Source: an uncultured Stenotrophomonas sp.
GTDB lineage: Bacteria; Pseudomonadota; Gammaproteobacteria; Xanthomonadales; Xanthomonadaceae
NCBI GenBank assembly: GCA_913775725.1
Contig: CAJYNG010000011.1
Span: 124,001-188,000, forward strand
Direction: 5' to 3'
Length of the DNA stretch: 64,000 bases
Position numbers and translations under genes: made by a program. Numbering within the stretch: position 1 is the stretch's first letter; each line of letters opens with the position of its first letter. Below, one piece after another: positions 28,417-37,299 of the stretch. The notes beneath the pieces were generated by a model, which did no database searches, was not told the origin of the DNA, and saw only the letters and a list, made by a program, of their open reading frames with translations.

Positions 28417-29748
28417 ATGCCCCGCCACATCCGCTCTGCCTGGTTGAAGACCCTGGCCACCGTTGCCGCGGTACTGCTGTTCGCCGGACTGGTGGGGTGG
28501 TTCACGGGCCATCTGTGGTTGTGCATTGCACTGGGCGCACTGGCCACCCTGGCCTGGCATTACTGGCGTCTGCGCAGCGTGCTGCGCCGCCTGACCGCAC
28601 GCCAGCGCTGGGACACCGCCGAGGAAGGCACCGGTGTCTGGAACGAGCTGGACCGCCTGCTGTACCGCAACCAGGTTGAAATGCGCGTGCGCAAGCGGCG
28701 TCTGCTGGACATGCTGCGCAGCTACCGCGCCGCCGCCGCCGCACTTCCCGATGCCGTGGTGGTACTGGACCGCAACAGCCAGCGCGTGCAGTGGTTCAAT
28801 GAGGCCGCTACCGCCCTGCTCGGCCTGCACCATCCCGGCGACCTCGGCGAGGCCCTGGTCGAGCGCCTGCAACCGATGCCGCTGGCGCATTGGCTGGCCG
28901 GTGGCCGCAATGCCGAACCGATCCTGGACGTGCCCTCGCCGGTCGATCCTGCGATCCGCCTGAACCTGCGCCTGATTCCCTATTCGTCGGACTACTGGCT
29001 GCTGATCGCCCGCGATGTCAGCAAGCTGCTGCGCCTGGAACAGGTGCGCCGCGATTTCGTGGCCAACGTTTCACACGAACTGCGCACGCCGCTCACTGTG
29101 GTCCACGGCTACCTGGACATGATGGACCCGGAAGATTTCCCGGGAACCGGACCGATGCTGGAAGAAATGCGCAAGCAGAGCCAGCGCATGGCCCAGTTGG
29201 TGGAAGACCTGCTGACGCTGTCGCGCCTCGAATCGCAGGAACACAGCGAGGAAGAGACCGTGGCCATGCAGCCGATGCTGGCCACCCTGCGCCGCGAGGC
29301 CGAGGCACACAGCCAGGGCCGCCACCAGATCAGCATCGACGACCTGGCCGGCGTTGACCTGCAGGGCTCGACCAAGGAACTGCACAGCGCCTTCTCCAAC
29401 CTGGTCACCAATGCGGTGCGCTACACGCCGGCCGGCGGCCGCATCGCGGTCGAGTTCCGCCGCGAAGGCGACGGCGCGGTGCTGGCGGTGCGTGATTCCG
29501 GTTACGGCATCCCGGCCACCCACCTGCCGCGCCTGACCGAACGCTTCTACCGTGTCTCCAGCAGCCGCTCCCGCGAAAGCGGCGGGACCGGCCTGGGCCT
29601 GTCCATCGTCAAGCACATCCTCGGCCTGCACCATGCAAGGCTGGAGATTGAAAGCGAGGTCGGCAAGGGCTCGGTGTTTTCCTGCCATTTCGATCCCGAC
29701 CACGTGCGCCCGCGCGAGTCCGCCCCCCTGACTTCCATCGAAGAATGA
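28417..29748 (+). CDS. phoR: Phosphate regulon sensor histidine kinase
   Basis: PhoR is the inner-membrane sensor that phosphorylates PhoB when the Pst transporter reports low phosphate. The 443-residue protein has two closely spaced N-terminal transmembrane helices (about 12-48) with almost no periplasmic loop, a PAS domain (DAVVVLDRNSQRVQWFNEAA), and a HisKA H-box with His220 (VSHELRTPLTVVHGYLDM). The HATPase domain carries the N, G1 and G2 boxes (NLVTNAVRYT, VRDSGYGIP, GGTGLGLSIVKHI). It is followed 4 bp later by ppk. Confidence 0.94.
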   Translation: MPRHIRSAWLKTLATVAAVLLFAGLVGWFTGHLWLCIALGALATLAWHYWRLRSVLRRLTARQRWDTAEEGTGVWNELDRLLYRNQVEMRVRKRRLLDMLRSYRAAAAALPDAVVVLDRNSQRVQWFNEAATALLGLHHPGDLGEALVERLQPMPLAHWLAGGRNAEPILDVPSPVDPAIRLNLRLIPYSSDYWLLIARDVSKLLRLEQVRRDFVANVSHELRTPLTVVHGYLDMMDPEDFPGTGPMLEEMRKQSQRMAQLVEDLLTLSRLESQEHSEEETVAMQPMLATLRREAEAHSQGRHQISIDDLAGVDLQGSTKELHSAFSNLVTNAVRYTPAGGRIAVEFRREGDGAVLAVRDSGYGIPATHLPRLTERFYRVSSSRSRESGGTGLGLSIVKHILGLHHARLEIESEVGKGSVFSCHFDPDHVRPRESAPLTSIEE

Positions 29749-29752
29749 CGCC

Positions 29753-31840
29753 ATGAGCAGCCTCGGATCCCTCCCCCTCCCCGTGAGCCCGGACAACGAT
29801 CCGTTGCGCGACCCGGCGCTCTACATCAACCGCGAACTGTCGCAGCTGGATTTCAACTTCCGCGTACTGGCCCAGGCGATGGACCCGCAGGTGCCGCTGC
29901 TGGAGCGCCTGCGCTTCATGTGCATCTCCTGCACCAACCTCGACGAGTTCTTCGAGATCCGCGCCGCCGCCGTGCGCCATGCGCAGGAGTTCGGCCTGCC
30001 GCCGGCGCCGGACGGGATGAGCCCGCAGACCATCCTCACCGCCATCCATGACCGCGCCGCCGAACTGGTGGACCAGCAGTACCGCTGCTGGAACGAGACG
30101 CTGCGCCCGGCGCTGATGGAAGCCGGCATCGGCGTGCTCGGCCGCCATTCCTGGACCGACCGCCAGAAGCGCTGGCTGCGCGCTTACTTCCGCAACGAGA
30201 TCATGCCGGTGCTGTCGCCGCTGGGCCTGGACCCGGTGCATCCGTTCCCGAAGATCCTCAACAAGTCGCTGAACATCGTGGTGGTGCTGAAGGGCACCGA
30301 CGCCTTCGGCCGCGCCGGTCACCTGGCCATCGTGCGTGCGCCGCGCTCGCTGCCGCGCATCATCCAGCTGCCGGAGAAGCTCGGCGGTCCGCAGAACTTC
30401 GTGTTCCTGTCCTCGGTGTTGTCCACGTTCGTCGATGAACTGTTCCCGGGCATGGAAGTCCAGGGCGCCTACCAGTTCCGCGTCACCCGCAACTCCGAGC
30501 TGGTGGTGGACGAGGAGGAAGTGGAGAACCTGGCGCTGGCACTGCGCGACGAACTGGTCGACCGCGGCTACCGGCCGGCGGTGCGCCTGGAAATCGCGCA
30601 GGACATGCCGCGCGACATCGTGCGCACCCTGCTGCAGAACTTCGGCCTGACCGAGAACGCGGTGTACCGCATCGACGGCCCGGTCAACCTCAACCGCATC
30701 ATCCAGCTGTACGACCTGATCGCACAGCCGGACCTGAAGTACCCGCCGATGACGCCGCGCACCCTGCGCGACAGCGACGGCATCTTCGAGACCACGGCCC
30801 GCCAGGACCTGCTGCTGCACCATCCATTCGATGCCTTCACCGCGGTGCTGGACCTGATCCGGCAGGCCGCGATCGACCCGAACGTGCTGGCGATCAAGCA
30901 GACCCTGTACCGCACCGGCAAGGATTCGCTGATTGTCGACGCGCTGATCCAGGCCGCACGCAACGGCAAGGACGTGACCGTGGTGGTCGAACTGCGTGCG
31001 CGCTTCGACGAAGAAGCCAACCTGGGCCTGGCCGATCGCCTGCAGGAAGCCGGCGTGCAGGTGGTGTACGGCGTGGTCGGCTACAAGACCCACGCCAAGA
31101 TGCTGCTGATCGTGCGCCGCGAAGGCCGCAAGCTGCGCCGCTACGTGCACCTGGGCACCGGCAACTACCACAGCGGTACCGCCCGCGCGTACACCGACAT
31201 CAGCCTGATCACCGCCGATGCGGACATCGGCAACGACGTGCACCTGCTGTTCCAGCAGCTGTCCGGGCTGGCGTCGAAGATGAAGCTCAAGCGCCTGCTG
31301 CAGTCGCCCTTCACCCTGCACACCGGCATCCTCGGCCGCATCGAGCGCGAAACGCGCATCGCCGCCGCCGGCCGTCCGGCGCGGATCATCGCCAAGATGA
31401 ACGCGTTGAACGAACCACAGGTGGTGCGCGCGCTGTACGCCGCCTCGCAGGCCGGCGTGCAGATCGACCTGATCATCCGCGGCGCCTGCACCCTGCGCCC
31501 GGGCGTGCCGGGCGTGTCGGACAACATCCGCGTGCGCTCGATCGTCGGCCGCTTCCTGGAGCACAGCCGCGTCTACTGGTTCGGCAACGACGGCGCACCG
31601 GAGATGTATTGCGCCAGCGCCGACTGGCTGGAACGCAACCTGCTGCGCCGGGTCGAGACCTGCTTCCCGATCCTGGACCCGGAGCTGGCCAAGCGGGTCT
31701 ACCGCGAAGTCCTGCAGAACTACCTCGACGACAACCTCAACGCCTGGGAACTGGATGCCGACGGCATCTACCACAAGCGTGCGCCGGCCCACGACGAAGC
31801 CCCGCACTCTGCGCAGATGGCATTGATGCAGGGACTCTGA
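29753..31840 (+). CDS. ppk: Polyphosphate kinase 1
   Basis: PPK1 reversibly polymerises ATP gamma-phosphate into polyphosphate at the inner membrane. The 695-residue protein has the N domain (YINRELSQLDFNFRVLAQAM), the head domain, and two phospholipase-D-like catalytic domains. The phospho-acceptor His is in VGYKTHAKMLLIVRREG and the second catalytic region includes CASADWLERNLLRRVETCFP. It lies 4 bp after phoR and so is probably in the pho operon; ppx follows after a repeat-filled gap. This organisation directly links phosphate sensing to polyphosphate turnover. Confidence 0.96.
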   Translation: MSSLGSLPLPVSPDNDPLRDPALYINRELSQLDFNFRVLAQAMDPQVPLLERLRFMCISCTNLDEFFEIRAAAVRHAQEFGLPPAPDGMSPQTILTAIHDRAAELVDQQYRCWNETLRPALMEAGIGVLGRHSWTDRQKRWLRAYFRNEIMPVLSPLGLDPVHPFPKILNKSLNIVVVLKGTDAFGRAGHLAIVRAPRSLPRIIQLPEKLGGPQNFVFLSSVLSTFVDELFPGMEVQGAYQFRVTRNSELVVDEEEVENLALALRDELVDRGYRPAVRLEIAQDMPRDIVRTLLQNFGLTENAVYRIDGPVNLNRIIQLYDLIAQPDLKYPPMTPRTLRDSDGIFETTARQDLLLHHPFDAFTAVLDLIRQAAIDPNVLAIKQTLYRTGKDSLIVDALIQAARNGKDVTVVVELRARFDEEANLGLADRLQEAGVQVVYGVVGYKTHAKMLLIVRREGRKLRRYVHLGTGNYHSGTARAYTDISLITADADIGNDVHLLFQQLSGLASKMKLKRLLQSPFTLHTGILGRIERETRIAAAGRPARIIAKMNALNEPQVVRALYAASQAGVQIDLIIRGACTLRPGVPGVSDNIRVRSIVGRFLEHSRVYWFGNDGAPEMYCASADWLERNLLRRVETCFPILDPELAKRVYREVLQNYLDDNLNAWELDADGIYHKRAPAHDEAPHSAQMALMQGL

Positions 31841-31848
31841 CCCGGGGG

Positions 31849-31868
31849 GTGCCGACCTTGGTCGGCAC
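31849..31868. repeat. GTGCCGACC hairpin repeat
   Basis: GTGCCGACCTTGGTCGGCAC, a near-perfect palindrome also found in variant form at 58247-58270 and 58282-58306. Confidence 0.7.
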
Positions 31869-31890
31869 AGCAGCGTTCATGCAGAACACC

Positions 31891-31929
31891 GGGGTCAGAG
31901 CCCGTTGCGCAGCAACGGGATCCGACCCC
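31891..31929 (+). repeat. 39-bp GGGGTCAGAGCCC element, copy A
   Basis: The outer parts GGGGTCAGAGCCC and GGGATCCGACCCC are shared with 58196-58234 (opposite strand). The inner stem GTTGC/GCAAC differs from the TTTCC/GGAAA of the other copy but pairs equally well. Confidence 0.7.
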
Positions 31930-31962
31930 GTGCCGTCCAGCAGATCGCAGAGAACTGTCGAA

Positions 31963-32064
31963 GGCGGGATGGGTCCGGTGGCAGGGGTGTGAGCCGCATG
32001 GATGCGGCGACCAAGCCCCCATGGACGGGTTCACGGCGTCCCCTGCCATCGGACCCACCCCGCC
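31963..32064 (+). repeat. Large structured repeat, copy A: 25-bp outer stem around a 52-nt conserved core
   Basis: The outer arms 31963-31987 and 32040-32064 pair with two mismatches (one a potential G-U pair). The 52-nt core 31988-32039 contains GTGA/TCAC, a hairpin CCGC-ATGGAT-GCGG and a second hairpin around CCCCCATGGACGGG. It aligns without gaps to the core of copy B (54672-54723, minus strand), with 42 of 52 positions identical. The outer stem sequence is unrelated to that of copy B. Confidence 0.75.
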
Positions 32065-32205
32065 ATCCCACGGATAGCCCGCTTTTGCTTTAGCCGTTGC
32101 CGTTGATTCGACGGGTGCAGGGCGCAGCCCTGCCGCACTCCCCTCTTCCAAAATGTGAAGGCTGCGCGGTGACGAGCACACCGCCCCTTCGGCTAACATT
32201 CGTCC

Positions 32206-33732
32206 ATGCCGCACACCACCACGACTCCGCCCGCATTGCAGGATGGCGACCTGCTGGCCGCCATCGACCTTGGCTCCAATAGTTTCCACATGGTCATCGC
32301 GCGCTACACGCTCGGCCAGCTGCGGGTGATCGACCGCCTGCGCGAGACCGTGCGCATGGCCGACGGCCTGGATGGCAAAGGTGGGCTCTCCTCCGCTGCG
32401 CGGCAGCGCGCGCTGGAATGCCTGGCCCGCTTCGGCCAGCGCATCCGCAACGTGCCACCGCACCGGGTGCGCGCACTGGCCACCAACACCGTGCGCCAGC
32501 TGCGCTCGCCGCAGTCGTTCCTGGTCCCGGCCGAAACCGCACTGGGGCATGCCATCGAAGTGGTCAGCGGCCGCGAGGAAGCGCGCCTGATCTACCTGGG
32601 CGTGGCCCACGCGCAACCGCCCAAGCCCGGCCAGCGCCGGCTGGTGATCGACATCGGCGGCGGCTCCACCGAATTCATCATCGGCATGGGCATGCAGACC
32701 CTGGAGCGCGAAAGCCTGCAGGCCGGCTGCATTGCCAGCACCCGGCGCTTCTTCCCCGGCGGCAAGCTGAGCAAGAAGCGCTGGAAGGACGCGCTGGCCG
32801 AGATCGGCCGCGAGTTCCAGCCCTTCGCCAGCAAGTACCGCGCGCTGGGCTGGCAGGAAGCGCTGGGTTCTTCGGGCACGCACAAGGCGATCAGCGAGAT
32901 CTGCGCGACGATGAAGCTGAGCAAGGGCGCGATCACCGCCGAGGCCCTGCCGCAACTGCGCGACGAACTGCTGAAGGCCAAGAAGATCGACGACATCCAG
33001 CTGCCGGGCCTGTCCAGCGACCGTCGTCCGATCATCGCCGGCGGCATCCTGGTGCTGGAGGCCGCGTTCCAGGCGCTGGGCCTGCAGAAGCTGCTGGTCA
33101 GCAAGGCGGCGATGCGCGAAGGCATCCTGTACGACATCGTCGGCCGCGCTGGCGAGAACGACCTGCGCGATGAATCGGTGTCCGCACTTAGCCAGCGCTA
33201 CGGCATCGATACCGTGCAGGCCGAGCGTGTGCAGGACACCGCGCTGTCACTGCTGGAACAGGTACAGGAACGCTGGCGGCTCGATGCCGACGACGCGCGG
33301 ATGCTTGGCTGGGCCGCGCGCCTGCACGAGCTGGGCCTGATGATCGCGCACAGCGGCTACCACGTGCATGGCAGCTACGTGCTGGAACACTCGGATATTG
33401 CCGGCTTCTCGCGGCAGGAACAGCAGATGCTGGCCGCCCTGGTGCGCAGCCATCGCCGCAGCGTGACCAAGACCGCCTTCGACGCCCTGCCCGAGCGCCT
33501 GCTGCTGACTGCTCGCCGGCTGGCCGCCCTGCTGCGCCTGGCGGTGCTGCTCAATCGTGCCCATGAGGACGACCCACTGCCCGCGTTGGAACTGACCGCC
33601 GACGACAACCGGCTGTCGCTGATCGTGCCGCAGGCCTTCATCGACGCCCGCCCGCTGCTGCGCGCCGACCTGATCGGCGAGACCGACGGCATCGCCGGGC
33701 TGGGCATCCAGTTCCGGCCGTTCGTGGCCTGA
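32206..33732 (+). CDS. ppx: Exopolyphosphatase (Ppx/GppA family)
   Basis: Ppx releases orthophosphate processively from polyphosphate chains. The 508-residue protein has the actin-like ASKHA fold with phosphate-1 motif LLAAIDLGSNSFHMVIARY, the catalytic Glu region VSGREEARLIYLGV, and phosphate-2 motif VIDIGGGSTEFIIG. A long helical, HD-domain-like C-terminus (WAARLHELGLMIAHSGYHVH) completes it. The length matches Ppx better than the shorter Ppx homologues. GppA (pppGpp phosphatase) activity cannot be excluded from sequence. It follows ppk with a 365-bp repeat-rich gap. Confidence 0.93.
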   Translation: MPHTTTTPPALQDGDLLAAIDLGSNSFHMVIARYTLGQLRVIDRLRETVRMADGLDGKGGLSSAARQRALECLARFGQRIRNVPPHRVRALATNTVRQLRSPQSFLVPAETALGHAIEVVSGREEARLIYLGVAHAQPPKPGQRRLVIDIGGGSTEFIIGMGMQTLERESLQAGCIASTRRFFPGGKLSKKRWKDALAEIGREFQPFASKYRALGWQEALGSSGTHKAISEICATMKLSKGAITAEALPQLRDELLKAKKIDDIQLPGLSSDRRPIIAGGILVLEAAFQALGLQKLLVSKAAMREGILYDIVGRAGENDLRDESVSALSQRYGIDTVQAERVQDTALSLLEQVQERWRLDADDARMLGWAARLHELGLMIAHSGYHVHGSYVLEHSDIAGFSRQEQQMLAALVRSHRRSVTKTAFDALPERLLLTARRLAALLRLAVLLNRAHEDDPLPALELTADDNRLSLIVPQAFIDARPLLRADLIGETDGIAGLGIQFRPFVA

Positions 33733-33843
33733 TCCGGACCTGGATGACGCCCGGCCTGCGCGAAATTCGCGCTGCGCCGCAGCATCAACCCACCGTCGTT
33801 ATAGATGCATGTCAGCTGCAAGCCCGCGATTTCCTTCACATTT

Positions 33844-33868
33844 TCATCACTGACATGACACGTGATGA
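33844..33868. promoter_or_regulatory. Inverted repeat upstream of TonB receptor 1
   Basis: TCATCAC and GTGATGA are separated by 11 bp that include TGACATGACA, in the AT-rich leader of the receptor gene. It could be an operator; no regulator family can be assigned. Confidence 0.4.
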
Positions 33869-33996
33869 ATTATTTCGATACGGGCTATTTACAAACTCTT
33901 AACTACCGAGACTAGTATTGGGACACCGGCGCACTTCCGCTGGGCAATTGGGTGCTTTTTTGGGCATCTCCCTACGTCTTTGAGAGAGAGAACGTA

Positions 33997-36963
33997 ATGA
34001 CTTCACGTACCGTGCTGGGCAAGGCCATTGCCCACGTCCTGGTGACGACCACCGCCCTGGCCGCGCTGCCGGCCTTCGCCCAGGACAGCGGCAGCGCTTC
34101 GGCGACCAATCTGGATCGCATCGAAATCACCGGCTCGCGCATCCGCCAGGTCGATGTGGAGACCGCCCAGCCGGTGCTGGCAATGACCCGCGTGGACATC
34201 GAGCGCCAGGGCTTCAGTTCGGTCGCCGACATCCTGCAGAACGTGACCGCCATGGGCAGCCCGGCGATCAGCCGCGCCAACGCCCTGAGCTCGGGCGAAA
34301 ACACCGGTGGCACCTACATCGACATGCGCAACCTGGGCGCGCAGCGCACCCTGGTGCTGGTCAACGGCAAACGACTGGGCATCAGCACCTCGGGCCTGCA
34401 GGACGTGTCCTCGCTGCCGGTGTCGGCGGTGGAGCGCATCGAAGTGCTGAAGGATGGCGCTTCGGCCATCTACGGTTCCGATGCGATGGCCGGCGTGGTC
34501 AACATCATCACCCGTTCCAACGTCAACGGCGTGACCGCCAACGTCTACCACGGCCAGTACAGCGAAGGTGACGGCGCCCGTGACCGCTTCGACGTGGTCG
34601 GCGGCTGGAGCAACGACCGCGTGTCGCTGACCCTGGCGCTGGAACACTCCGAAGAAAAAAGCGTGTGGGCCAAGGACCGCTGGTTCAGCAAGTACGGCGT
34701 GAGCGACCGCCACCCGAACGATGCCTCCAACTGGACCACGCTGAGCCAGTGGGGCCAGGTTACCGGCCTGAAGGGTGGCCCGGGCTGCACCAACACCAGC
34801 CAGGGTTGCGGCTACTCGCTCAACCGCGGCGCTGACCCGACCAACCCGGCCAACTACCACCTGACCGACGCGACCCCGTTCACCGGCGACGTCAGCAACG
34901 CCAACGAGCAGATGCACGTCATGTATCCGCTCAAGCGTGATTCGGTGTACTTCGACGGCCGTTTCAAGATCACCGACCAGGTCAACCTGCGCACCGAATT
35001 CGGCTACAACAAGCGTTCGGCCGAGCGCCAGATTGCAGGCTACCCGCTGCAGTCCAGCTCGGTGTCGATCTCGGGTGACCCGACCGCCACCGGCCTGATG
35101 TCCAAGGACAGCTACTTCAATCCGTTCGGCAACCAGCACGGCTATGCCAAGCCAACCGACGTGGCCTGGAACCGCCGTACCTGGGAAATCCCGCGTGTGA
35201 GCACCAGCGAACTGAAGACCTACCGTGCGGTAGTGTCGCTGGATGGCACCTTCGAGATCGGTCAGCGCTACTTCGACTGGGATGTGGGCTACCAGTACAA
35301 CCGCAACGAGCTGACCGCTACCGCCACCGGCAACCTGCACAAGCAGCGCGTGCGTGACGCCGTGGGTCCGTCGTTCCTGGATCCGGCCACCGGCAAGGTG
35401 ATGTGTGGCCGTCCCGGCGCGGTGATCAGCGGCTGCACGCCGTGGAACCCGCTGGTGCCCTACGGCAAGAACGATCCGAACGGACTGACCGGCAATGAAG
35501 AATTGATGGCCTGGCTGTTCCCGGCCGAGCGGACCACCGGCCGGACCACCACCAAGAACGCGTTCGCCAACCTGTCCGGCAGCATCATGACCCTGCCGGC
35601 CGGCGACCTGGGCTTCGCTTTCGGCGTGGAAAGCCGCAAGGAAGATGGCCGCTACACCCCCGATGCCCTGGCCCAGACCGGCGCCACCACCAACCTGGCC
35701 GCAGGCCCGACCGGTGGCAGCTACAACGTGAAGGAAGCCTACCTGGAGCTCAGCGTGCCGGTGCTGGCCGACCTGCCCGGTGCGCGTGAGCTGAGCTTCA
35801 GTGCCGCCACCCGCTACTCCAAGTACAACACCTTCGGCAACACGCTCAACAGCAAGTTCGGCTTCAAGTGGAAGCCGATCGACCAGCTGCTGGTCCGTGG
35901 TACCTGGGCCGAAGGCTTCCGCGCACCGACCATCAACGATCTTTACGGTGGCGGTTCGGAAACCTTCGCGCAGTTCAGCGACCCATGCGACACCATGTTC
36001 GGCTCGGCCAAGGGCAGTGCTGAAGTCCGCTCGCGCTGCGCACGTGACATCGCCGATGCTGCCAACTTCCGCCAGCTGAAGCAGGGCAACACGCCGGTAA
36101 CCACGGCGCAGGATGCGACCCCGACGCCGTTCGTGTCCGGTTCCAACCCGCTGCTGGTTCCGGAAACCTCGACCAGCAAGACGCTGGGCCTGGTGTGGAG
36201 CCCGACCTTCATCAGCAACCTCAACGTGGCGCTGGACTGGTGGAAGATCCGCATCGACAACACCATCGTCGGTGACAGCCCGAACCAGATCCTGAAGGAT
36301 TGCTATGAGCAGGGCATCGAATCGCGCTGCAGCCGCTTTACCCGCGACCCGTCCAACGGCATCGTCACCGGCCTGAAGTTCGGCAACCGCAACGCCGGCT
36401 TCGCCGAGACCGAAGGTTACGACCTGGATGTCAGCTATCGCGTCGACACCAGCTACGGCAAGCTGAGCGCAGGCTGGACCAGCACCTATGTGAGCAAGAA
36501 CGTCTACCGCTCCACCAATGATGTCCGTGATGCGATCACGCCGATCAACGGCGTTGCCAACACCATCGGCACCGCCACCAGCCTTGCCTTCCGCGTGCGC
36601 TCGAACCTGGTGCTGGGCTGGGATGTGGGTGACTTCGGCGTCAGCTGGACGGCACGCTACTACTCCGGTGTGAAGGAGCGCTGCCTCAACGCCTCGCGGT
36701 ATCCGGACGAATGCTCCGATCCGACCTTCCTGGCTCCGTGGCTGAAGTCGCCGACCGCTTACAACGAGCGCGGCGCGGTGACCTTCCACGACGTGCAGTT
36801 CCGCTACAACCTGCCGTGGGATGCCACCGTTTCGGTGGGCGCGAACAATGTGTTCGGCAAGGAAGCTCCGGTGATGTACAGCAAGCCGAACTCGTCGTTC
36901 TCCTACTACGGTGGCTACGACATCGGTCGTTTCATGTACATGAAGTACCAGCAGCGCTTCTGA
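33997..36963 (+). CDS. TonB-dependent outer-membrane receptor (tandem paralogue 1)
   Basis: The 988-residue protein has a signal peptide (about residues 1-29, ending LPAFAQDS) and a plug domain (LDRIEITGSRIRQVDVETAQ to GDGASAIYGSDAMAGVVNII). A 22-strand barrel follows with the terminal strand IGRFMYMKYQQRF ending in Phe, the BAM signal. The extracellular loops hold five cysteine pairs shared with paralogue 2, for example PGCTNTSQGC, MCGRPGAVISGC and KERCLNASRYPDEC. No secretin/FecR-type N-terminal extension is present. The substrate is unknown. GAGAGAGAG lies before ATG 33997. It is followed by a strong terminator. Confidence 0.9.
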   Translation: MTSRTVLGKAIAHVLVTTTALAALPAFAQDSGSASATNLDRIEITGSRIRQVDVETAQPVLAMTRVDIERQGFSSVADILQNVTAMGSPAISRANALSSGENTGGTYIDMRNLGAQRTLVLVNGKRLGISTSGLQDVSSLPVSAVERIEVLKDGASAIYGSDAMAGVVNIITRSNVNGVTANVYHGQYSEGDGARDRFDVVGGWSNDRVSLTLALEHSEEKSVWAKDRWFSKYGVSDRHPNDASNWTTLSQWGQVTGLKGGPGCTNTSQGCGYSLNRGADPTNPANYHLTDATPFTGDVSNANEQMHVMYPLKRDSVYFDGRFKITDQVNLRTEFGYNKRSAERQIAGYPLQSSSVSISGDPTATGLMSKDSYFNPFGNQHGYAKPTDVAWNRRTWEIPRVSTSELKTYRAVVSLDGTFEIGQRYFDWDVGYQYNRNELTATATGNLHKQRVRDAVGPSFLDPATGKVMCGRPGAVISGCTPWNPLVPYGKNDPNGLTGNEELMAWLFPAERTTGRTTTKNAFANLSGSIMTLPAGDLGFAFGVESRKEDGRYTPDALAQTGATTNLAAGPTGGSYNVKEAYLELSVPVLADLPGARELSFSAATRYSKYNTFGNTLNSKFGFKWKPIDQLLVRGTWAEGFRAPTINDLYGGGSETFAQFSDPCDTMFGSAKGSAEVRSRCARDIADAANFRQLKQGNTPVTTAQDATPTPFVSGSNPLLVPETSTSKTLGLVWSPTFISNLNVALDWWKIRIDNTIVGDSPNQILKDCYEQGIESRCSRFTRDPSNGIVTGLKFGNRNAGFAETEGYDLDVSYRVDTSYGKLSAGWTSTYVSKNVYRSTNDVRDAITPINGVANTIGTATSLAFRVRSNLVLGWDVGDFGVSWTARYYSGVKERCLNASRYPDECSDPTFLAPWLKSPTAYNERGAVTFHDVQFRYNLPWDATVSVGANNVFGKEAPVMYSKPNSSFSYYGGYDIGRFMYMKYQQRF

Positions 36964-37299
36964 TCCATCCGCACTGTTGAAGCTCGACGACCACGGCCCT
37001 TCGGGGCCGTGGTTTTTTTCTGCCCCGCGCAGACTGTCGCTTTCCACATTGACCTTGATGCGTTCAATCAGGGACACGTTCCTCTGCGCTGCTTCCGCCG
37101 CACGGCCACTGCTTGCGGCAATCGATTGATTTAGTTCTGCTTTGTGCAGAAGCGTCACGACTGTCTGCGGTGCATTCGTCGTTTGCCCATACGTCTCCGC
37201 CCCTGTCTTCACTAGGTTCGAACGTCCACCACCGCGGTGGCATTGACGCAGCCCCGCCTGGCTGTGTTCCGAAGACTTCGAAGACCGAGAGAGAGACCC
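36964..37299. other. Gap between the two TonB receptor genes
   Basis: It contains the terminator at 36991-37019 and then about 280 bp with no gene, including a TTCTGC/GCAGAA hairpin near 37135-37155. The promoter and leader of receptor 2 should be here. Confidence 0.6.
36991..37019 (+). terminator. Intrinsic terminator of TonB receptor 1
   Basis: CCACGGCCC and GGGCCGTGG pair around TTCG-type loop bases and are followed by seven T. Confidence 0.92.

Larger units (their letters stand above)
31841..32205. other. Gene-free ppk-ppx gap filled with repeats
   Basis: No gene is supported. In order it holds a GTGCCGACC hairpin (31849-31868), a 39-bp GGGGTCAGAGCCC element (31891-31929), and the large structured element at 31963-32064. 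About 140 bp before ppx remain in which the ppx promoter may lie. Confidence 0.7.

Noticed and set aside
29609-31807. A 732-residue minus-strand frame opposite phoR and ppk.
   Set aside because: Antisense to two confident genes; no motifs.
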